64,000 bases of DNA from Rutpela maculata. Lineage: Eukaryota > Arthropoda > Insecta > Coleoptera > Cerambycidae. The stretch's first letter is position 1; each line of letters opens with the position of its first letter. The notes beneath the pieces are model-generated. The model saw only the letters and a program-made list of their open reading frames with translations. It was not told the origin of the DNA and ran no database searches. Below, one piece after another: positions 55,981 to 64,000 of this stretch. Position numbers and translations under genes: made by a program. Where the stretch lies: the NCBI GenBank assembly GCA_936432065.2, contig OW386293.2, forward strand, positions 62,208,265-62,272,264, given 5' to 3'.

Positions 55981-56058
55981 TATGTGGGACACGAACCCAC
56001 TTCGCTAAGTACGCTCAAAGTGCAAGCTAGACGCGCCAACACACTGAGTTACTGACCC
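55981..56058 (-). repeat. tRNA-like segment in the M4 loop (decayed)
   Basis: Carries the same A-box and B-box substitutions as the M1 copy, supporting descent of M1 and M4 from one copy. Confidence 0.6.
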
Positions 56059-56889
56059 CCTAGTAAACAAGTAAATCAAGCAGGAGTCCATAAAATTGGT
56101 ATTTAGTATATTCAAGAGAAGCTAAGGTCTCAAAATTTTTTTTGACAAAAAAAAATGTGATTTAGTTTGGGTACAAGAACCAAAGGCTTCAGAATAATTT
56201 TTTTTACTTCATCCATCCACCCCCACCCCACTACCGATGTAGGGTTTTGTTTTATTGGTTTTTAGGACAGATCATTTCAAATATTATATTATTAAAGTTC
56301 CATAAACAATTATTTCCACACACAATTTTTATTTCATTGTGAGAGACTTGGATATAGAAATAATGATTTCTTGAGCAGCGGATCAAAATACATATTAGCT
56401 GAATAGACCACTTTTTTCGCCTCATGGTTGTTTCTTGGGATTATGATTGAAAAGTGGACCAATCTGACAATTCTGACTTCGGATTCAGATTCAACGGGTC
56501 AAGATACATAAGGATACATGATCTGGTCCACTGGACAGACCACTTGTTTTGTGGCACTGTGTTATATTTGTGGGGTGTCCACCTTATATAATTTTTACTA
56601 AAAGTCGGATTCCTTCATTGGCAATGACGTCAACTACCTACCAAATAATATTTTCTCCGTTTTGTAGATATAGCGCCAAAAGACACCAAGACGATTCTTT
56701 CACGACTACAATACGGTAAGCAAAGGAAGTAATATATTTATATCTCGACTAGCTGATGCTCGCGACTTCGTTCGCGCGGAAGACTTCTTGCGCGTGGAAT
56801 TAAGAACATTAACATAATAATTTATGCCTATAAGAAGTACTACATACTCACTGAGTACTCCTATATTACTCAAGAAGTACACTCGAGGG

Positions 56890-57202
56890 AGCCCACTGCG
56901 CACCCATTGTACTCAAGGAATCCCACTGCGCATCCATAGCACTCATCGAAACCTACTGCGCATCCATAGTACTCGGGGAAACCAACTGCGCATCCATTGT
57001 ACTCGAGGAAATCCACTGCGCACCCATAGTACTCTTGGAAACCCACTGCGCATCCATTGTACTCGAGGAAACCCACTGTGCATCCATTGTACTCGAGGAA
57101 TCCCACTGCGCATCCATAGCACTCGGGGAAATCCACTGCACATCCATTGCGTTCAAGGAATCCCACTGCGCATCCACTGCACTCGAAGAAACCCACTGCG
57201 CA
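56890..57202 (-). repeat. 30-bp tandem array, right arm of M4
   Basis: About 10.5 units. It differs from M1 by one unit at its inner end. Confidence 0.9.
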
Positions 57203-58608
57203 ATTTGATAACAATGCATTATTCTATTTTTGTGTTAGAGCGAGTTAAACGAAAAAATTATTATTTTAGTCGACAATAAAGCACACGGGCGGGTATGTGT
57301 CAAATTTCATGTTTAAAAACATCCCTCTCCCTGTTAATCCTCTTTTTGAAAACCGTCGAATGGTCTCCTTATTTTCTCAGAAGAGCCCGTCGCTGGAATA
57401 TCACGTTTCTGACTTACGCGATTTCAGAGATCGTCTACAACCCCGCTTTCACCCCTTCAAAAAGTGAAAATCGAAATTTCGTCTTACTCGTGTCTAATAG
57501 ATAAAGAGTATTTCTGCCAAATTTCACGCTTCTAGGTCTAACCCTTTCCGAAAAGCTTAAAACCTCCCCCTCCGCGTTCACCCTTTCGGGGATCTCTTTT
57601 TAAAAAACCGTCGAATACGTGTCGTCTTATTTCCTTAGAAGAGTCCATCGCCCGAATAATCACGTTTCTGACCTGATTTCAAACACACAACACGGGTGCG
57701 CTTTAAACCATCTACCACCCCCGTTTTCACCCCTTCAAAAAGTAAAAATCGAAATTACATGTATCTAATAGATTTCAACAAAAATATTTCTGCTAAATTT
57801 TACGCATCTAGATCTAACCGTTTCCGAAAAAGCCTAAAATTTCAACCCCCTTTTTCACCCTCTTAGGGGCCGAATTTCGAAAAATCCCTTTTTAGTGGTT
57901 GCCTACGTCATTCGTGGAACCTATATGCAAAATTTGAAGTTTCTAGACCCAGTGGTTTGAGCTGTGCGCTGATAGATCAGTCAGTCAGTCAGTCAGTCGT
58001 ATTCTTTTATATGTATAGATTAAGGTATTTTTGTGTTAATACAATAACTAATAAAAATATATCTGACAACATTAATCTTTGGAACATGATTAAATTAGAG
58101 AATTATTAATGATTATACTTCCGGTCCATTCCTAATACAACACCCTGTATTACTTCTAAAGCATTAATTGCACACTTGGTTGAAAGAAAAGATAGCTGAC
58201 TCAAGCTATACGGGCCCTCACTCCAATACCTGCCGAGAGTAAACTTGACGCATGCGCAAAGTAAATATTGATACCCTTTTCCCCTCTGATTACTAACGCA
58301 AATATGACAACACTGTCGGACGCTCTAAGGTCGTTCCATATGTGAGATATACACGAGAGGACGCTTTAAGGTAGTAAATGTACGCATTTTATACATGTTT
58401 GTGGGCGCTCTGAGGTGGTTATACGTACGGACGCCAGAAGGTAGCGAATTTTTTTTAAAAGTGAATCATACGCCGAATAAAGGCAGTATACGCGGAGAAT
58501 TCGGAGTATATAATAAATATCGTTGTCGCTCTACTCATATATGCGCTTATCTCATGACGGACGCCCAATGAATGTTTTTTGTAATGACGCTTTATGGATA
58601 GTGGGATG

Positions 58609-58610
<2 letters not shown>

Positions 58611-58681
<71 letters not shown>
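58611..58681. repeat. (TA)n tract between M4 and M5r
   Basis: Pure TA run of about 70 bp. Confidence 0.95.
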
Positions 58682-58684
<3 letters not shown>

Positions 58685-60013
58685 CAGAGTACCCTTTAGA
58701 CCATCTACCACCCCCGTTTTCATCCCTTCAAAAAGTGACAATCGAAATTTCGTCTTACTTGTGTCTAATAGATTCCAATAAGGAGTATTTCTGCCATATT
58801 TCATGCTTCTGAGTCTAACCGTTTCCGAGTAGCTTAAAGACCTCCCCCTCCTCATTCACCCGTTCGCGGGGGGGGGGTATCTTTTTGAAAACCGTCGAAT
58901 ACGTGCCTCCTTATTTATACGTGCCTCCTTATTTTCTCAGAAGAGCCCGTCGCTGGAATATCACGTTTCTGACTTTCGCGATTCCAGAGATACGGGTACC
59001 CGTTAGACCATCTACCACCCGCATTTTCACCCCATCAAAAAGTGAAAATCGAAATTTTGACTTGCTCGTATCTAATAGATTCCAATAAAGAGTATTTCTG
59101 TCAAATTTTACGCTTCTGGGCCTAATCGTTCCCGAAAAGTTTAACCCCCCCCTTCCCTTTTCGGGGGTTTCTTTTTGAATATCGTCGAATACGTGTCTCC
59201 TTATTTCTTCAGAAGAGCCCGTCGCTGGAATATCACATTTCTGACTTATGCGATTTCAAAGATACGGATACCCTTTAAACCATCTACCACACCCCCGTTT
59301 TCACCCCTTCAAAAAGTGAAAATAGAAATTTCGTTTTACACGTATCTAATAGATTTCAACAAAAAATATTTCATATCACTATTGGTGATTGAATTGGTTA
59401 ACGTGCAGCTCGAAAAGTATCTATATGAGAATATCCACTATGCACAATATAAATATGAAATATAACTATTGATGTTATGTTTATAATATACTTTATGTGT
59501 GAAACACATAATTTTTAGTAAGAAGCAAATATCCAATACTATCAAAAAGTAATAAAGGATTCGAAAATCGACTATGCATTCTTCTATTAGTACTTCTATT
59601 ACAACGTTAATAGCAAACGTTCAATAGTTGAGACCGTGAAAGTCAGGTTGCTGTAAATACATATGCGCGAATTTATTCTAATACTTACTGACGACTATTG
59701 AGCGCCCGCGACGTTGTCATGTCTACTGGGCGCTTCATGGTCTGTGACCGAAGGATAACTGATATACATGAAGGCGACACCAGCGCCTCTGATGGCCAAA
59801 TGGAAGAACTAAAATATACTGATCCTGTACAAAGTACCACTTTAGGGCGTCCACTAAAAATTTGTCCAATTGCCTGGGGACCCCCTTCTTAACGTCTGGA
59901 GCGAATTTTAATGTGTTGACCTTAGAGCGTCCACATACGGGCGCTCTATGGTAACCGGACGCTCTAAGGATAGAAATTTGTTAATGTATGGACGCTCTAT
60001 GGATAGTAGGCTG

Positions 60014-60015
<2 letters not shown>
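58682..60015 (-). mobile_element. M5r: partial inverted M copy
   Basis: Almost identical to M2r (46510-47844), including the breakpoint CCGCAGAGTACCC at its left edge. The shared breakpoint shows that both derive from one event that was later duplicated. Confidence 0.88.

Positions 60016-60076
<61 letters not shown>
60016..60076. repeat. (TA)n tract at the centre of the second palindrome
   Basis: A ~60-bp TA run between inverted M left ends, the counterpart of 47845-47910. Confidence 0.95.
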
Positions 60077-60079
<3 letters not shown>

Positions 60080-61644
60080 CAGCCTACTATCCATAGAGCG
60101 TCCATACATTAACAAATTTCTATCCTTAGAGCGTCCGGTTACCATAGAGCGCCCGTATGTGGACGCTCTAAGGTCAACACATTAAAATTCGCTCCAGACG
60201 TTAAGAAGGGGGTCCCCAGGCAATTGGACAAATTTTTAGTGGACGCCCTAAAGTGGTACTTTGTACAGGATCAGTATATTTTAGTTCTTCCATTTGGCCA
60301 TCAGAGGCGCTGGTGTCGCCTTCATGTATATCAGTTATCCTTCGGTCACAGACCATGAAGCGCCCAGTAGACATGACAACGTCGCGGGCGCTCAATAGTC
60401 GTCAGTAAGTATTAGAATAAATTCGCGCATATGTATTTACAGCAACCTGACTTTCACGGTCTCAACTATTGAACGTTTGCTATTAACGTTGTAATAGAAG
60501 TACTAATAGAAGAATGCATAGTCGATTTTCGAATCCTTTATTACTTTTTGATAGTATTGGATATTTGCTTCTTACTAAAAATTATGTGTTTCACACATAA
60601 AGTATATTATAAACATAACATCAATAGTTATATTTCATATTTATATTGTGCATAGTGGATATTCTCATATAGATACTTTTCGAGCTGCACGTTAACCAAT
60701 TCAATCACCAATAGTGATATGAAATATTTTTTGTTGAAATCTATTAGATACGTGTAAAACGAAATTTCTATTTTCACTTTTTGAAGGGGTGAAAACGGGG
60801 GTGTGGTAGATGGTTTAAAGGGTATCCGTATCTTTGAAATCGCATAAGTCAGAAATGTGATATTCCAGCGACGGGCTCTTCTGAAGAAATAAGGAGACAC
60901 GTATTCGACGATATTCAAAAAGAAACCCCCGAAAAGGGAAGGGGGGGGTTAAACTTTTCGGGAACGATTAGGCCCAGAAGCGTAAAATTTGACAGAAATA
61001 CTCTTTATTGGAATCTATTAGATACGAGCAAGTCAAAATTTCGATTTTCACTTTTTGATGGGGTGAAAATGCGGGTGGTAGATGGTCTAACGGGTACCCG
61101 TATCTCTGGAATCGCGAAAGTCAGAAACGTGATATTCCAGCGACGGGCTCTTCTGAGAAAATAAGGAGGCACGTATAAATAAGGAGGCACGTATTCGACG
61201 GTTTTCAAAAAGATACCCCCCCCCCGCGAACGGGTGAATGAGGAGGGGGAGGTCTTTAAGCTACTCGGAAACGGTTAGACTCAGAAGCATGAAATATGGC
61301 AGAAATACTCCTTATTGGAATCTATTAGACACAAGTAAGACGAAATTTCGATTGTCACTTTTTGAAGGGATGAAAACGGGGGTGGTAGATGGTCTAAAGG
61401 GTACCCTGCGCGTAAATGAGAAACGCGATATTCCAGCGATGGGTTCTTCTGAGGAAATAAGAAGACACGTATTCGACGGTTTTCAAAAAGAGACCCTCCG
61501 AACGGGTGAACAGGGAGAGGGATGTTTTTAAGCATAAAATTTGATCCATACCTCCCCATATGCTTTATTGTCGATTAAAATAATTATTTTTCGTTTAACT
61601 CGCTCTAACACAAAAATAGCATAATGAATTGTTATCAAATTGCG

Positions 61645-61860
61645 AGTACAATGATTGCGCAGTGGGTTTCCTAGTATACAATGAATGTGCAGTGTGTTTC
61701 CTCGATTACAATGGATGCGCAGTAGGTTTCCCCGAGTGCCATATATGCGCTGTGGGTTCTTCGAGTACAATGGATGCGCAGAAGTTTTCCTTGAGTGCAA
61801 TGAATGCGCAGTGGGTTTCCCCGGGTACCATGGATGTGCAGTGGGTTCCCTCGAGTGTAC
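61645..61860 (+). repeat. 30-bp tandem array, left arm of M6
   Basis: About seven units, the same set as M3. Confidence 0.9.
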
Positions 61861-62590
61861 TTCCTGAGTACTATAAGAGTACTTAGTGACCATGTAGTAC
61901 TCCTTCATAGGCATAAGTTAGTATGTCAATGCTCTTAATTCCACGCGTACAGTCTTCAACGCGAAGTCGCGGGCATCAGTTAGCAGATATATATATTGTG
62001 TTATAAGATTTGTAAGCCGGTAGACCAGTGCAATTAGACGGTTTCCCATGTAGTCATTTGCATCAATTTCCCGGTACTCGAAAAAATAAGTTTTCGATGC
62101 CGTTCGATTTAACTCGATGGGAACAGTAGTTGCGAGTAGTTTTAAGGCCTCTCAAATTGTTTACACAATAAAGAAAAACTGTTTAAATTTCAAGGATGAT
62201 GTTTTGGATCTTTTACCGCTTACATAGCGATAATGAAAATAGATACGACAAAAATGCTTTTGTATAGAGTACTGAATTTTATGCAAAATATCCGCGGGAG
62301 CATATTACTTCCACATCCAGTGGAAGTATAGTAACGCAAAAAAAAATATTGTTCAAATAGAATGTCATGAAACATCGAGATTTTAAATTTGAGCAAAAAA
62401 AATTTCTGGCTGTCGGTCGGTCAGTCGTTCTGTCTAACTTTCTTTGTGCGCACGATTACTCTAGAACCGTTTAAGATATTCACTTGAAATATGGTAAACG
62501 TATGTATTTTAATGATATCTGGAACTGGATTAAATCCACTTAATTTAAACCACTTCTTGGAGAAAATTTCCATTGAAAAATTTTTTCGCT

Positions 62591-62668
62591 ATGTGGGGCT
62601 CGAACCCACTTCGCTAGGTACGCTCAAAGTGCAAGCTAGACGCGCCAACACACTGAGCTACCGACCCC
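62591..62668 (-). repeat. tRNA-like pol III segment in the M6 loop
   Basis: Same preserved A-box-like and B-box (GGTTCGAGCCC) sequence as in M3. Confidence 0.7.
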
Positions 62669-63494
62669 CTAGTAAACAAGTAAATCAAGCAGGAGTCCAT
62701 AAAATTGGTATTTAGTATATTCAAGAGAAGCTAAGGTCTCAAAATTTTTTTTGACAAAAAAAAATGTGATTTAGTTTGGGTACAAGAACCAAAGGCTTCA
62801 GAATATTTTTTTTACTTCATCCATCCACCCCCACCTCACTACCGATGTAGGGTATTGTTTTATTGGTTTTTAGGAGAGACCATTTCAAATATTATATTAT
62901 TAAAGTTCCATAAACAATTATTTCCACACACAATTTTTATTTCATTGTGAGAGACTTGGATATGGAAATAATGATTCCTTGAGCAGCGGATCAAAATACG
63001 TATTAGCTGAATAGTCCACTTTTTTCGCTTCATGGTTGTTTCTTGGGATTATGGTTGAAAAGTGGACCAATCTGACAATTCTGACTTCGGATTCAGATTC
63101 AACGTGTCAAGATACATAAGGATACACGATCTGGTCCACTGGACAGACCACTTGTTTTGTGGGACTGTGTTATATTTGTGGGGTGTCCACCTTATATAAT
63201 TTTTACTAAAAGTCGGATTCCTTTATTGGCAATGACGTCAACTACCTACCAAATAATATTTTCTGCGTTTTGTAGATATAGCGCCAAAACACCAAGACGA
63301 TTCTTTCACGATTACAATACGGTAAGCAAAGGAAGTAATATATTTATATCTCGACTAGCTGATGCTCGCGATTTCGATCGCGCGGAAGACTTCTTGCGCG
63401 TGGAATTAAGAACATTAACATAATAATTTATGCCTATAAGAAGTACTACATACTCACTGAGTACTCCTATATTACTCAAGAAGTACACTCGAGG

Positions 63495-63838
63495 GAGCCC
63501 ACTGCGCACGCATTGTACTCAAGGAATCCCACTGCGCATCCATAGCACTCATCGAAACCTACTGCGCATCCATAGTACTCGGGGAAACCAACTACGCATC
63601 CATTGTACTCGAGGAAATCCACTGCGCACCCATAGTACTCTTGGAAACCCACTGCGCATCCATTGTATTCGAGGGAACCCACTGCGCATCCATTGTACTC
63701 GAGGAAACCCACTGCGCATCCATTGTACTCGAAGAATCCCACTGCGCATCCATAGCACTCGGGGAAATCCACTGCACATCCATTGCGTTCAAGGAAACCC
63801 ACTGCGCATCCACTGCACTCGAAGAAACCCACTGCGAA
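63495..63838 (-). repeat. 30-bp tandem array, right arm of M6
   Basis: About 11.5 units, matching the M3 right array. Confidence 0.9.
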
Positions 63839-64000
63839 ATTTCATAACAATGCATTATTCTATTTTTGTGTTAGAGCGAGTTAAACGAAAAAATTATTAT
63901 TTTAGTCGACAATAAAGCACACGGGCGGGTATGTGTCAAATTTCATGTTTAAAAACATCCCTCTCCCTGTTAATCCGTTCGGGGGGGGGTCTCTTTTTGA

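Larger units (their letters stand above)
60077..64000 (+). mobile_element. M6: M element of the M3 subtype, cut by the window end
   Basis: It follows M3 in loop structure and array composition. The right arm is incomplete at 64000. Confidence 0.82.

Overview
The window looks like intergenic or pericentromeric DNA of an arthropod, most probably an insect. It is AT-rich, has no host gene I can recognise, and consists almost entirely of transposable elements and satellite-like repeats nested in one another. The evidence for an insect is the mix of families: CR1/Jockey-like non-LTR elements (LINEs) whose ORF1 carries a PHD-like zinc finger, a Ty3/gypsy element, a DUF4780-like protein fragment, a tRNA-derived SINE, and piggyBac-, hAT- and mariner-type miniature inverted-repeat elements (MITEs). 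The species cannot be fixed from the sequence.

Layout. 1-6.4 kb: a LINE ORF1 on the minus strand, a degraded minus-strand LINE holding a TTAA-flanked MITE, and a plus-strand LINE remnant whose ORF2 is split by a piece of 28S rRNA. 6.4-19 kb: mostly non-coding, with short LINE tails, a SINE, a 2.2-kb AT-rich foldback, a 753-bp palindromic MITE flanked by TA, a 146-bp hAT MITE with an 8-bp duplication, a decayed GC-rich tandem array, and a pseudogene of the arthropod 'GCDTTSAFF' PIN/XPG-like family. 19-25.8 kb: the gag of one LTR retrotransposon cut into three pieces by two opposed LINEs, followed by a GC-rich block ending in a DUF4780-like pseudogene. 25.8-29.1 kb: two minus-strand LINEs, one holding a 1.55-kb palindromic element built from 288-bp tandem units. 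30-37.3 kb: a Ty3/gypsy element with LTR, primer-binding site, gag, a -1 frameshift site and pol. Its 5' part is tandemly duplicated, and pol is cut inside integrase by a nearly complete LINE (37.3-41.2 kb).

41.3-64 kb: four long copies and two partial inverted copies of a ~5.1-5.3 kb element, here called 'M'. They are separated by (TA)n tracts. M has ~26-bp imperfect terminal inverted repeats, about eleven GGACGCTCTAAGG-like motifs near its ends, inverted arms made of ~260-bp and 30-bp tandem repeats, and a tRNA-like A-box/B-box segment in the loop. It has no transposase ORF. The block M1-M2r-M3 is repeated as M4-M5r-M6 with a ~12-kb period. I consider M the best candidate for an undescribed element.

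The elements do not act as a pathway. The useful information is the nesting order: the LTR gag is older than its two LINEs; LINE A is older than its piggyBac MITE; LINE F is older than its palindromic element; and the gypsy element is older than the LINE in its integrase. Coding potential that could still be functional is limited to the LINE at 37.3-41.2 kb, with reservations, and parts of gypsy pol. Long open frames in the 30-bp arrays and TA tracts are artefacts of repeat period.
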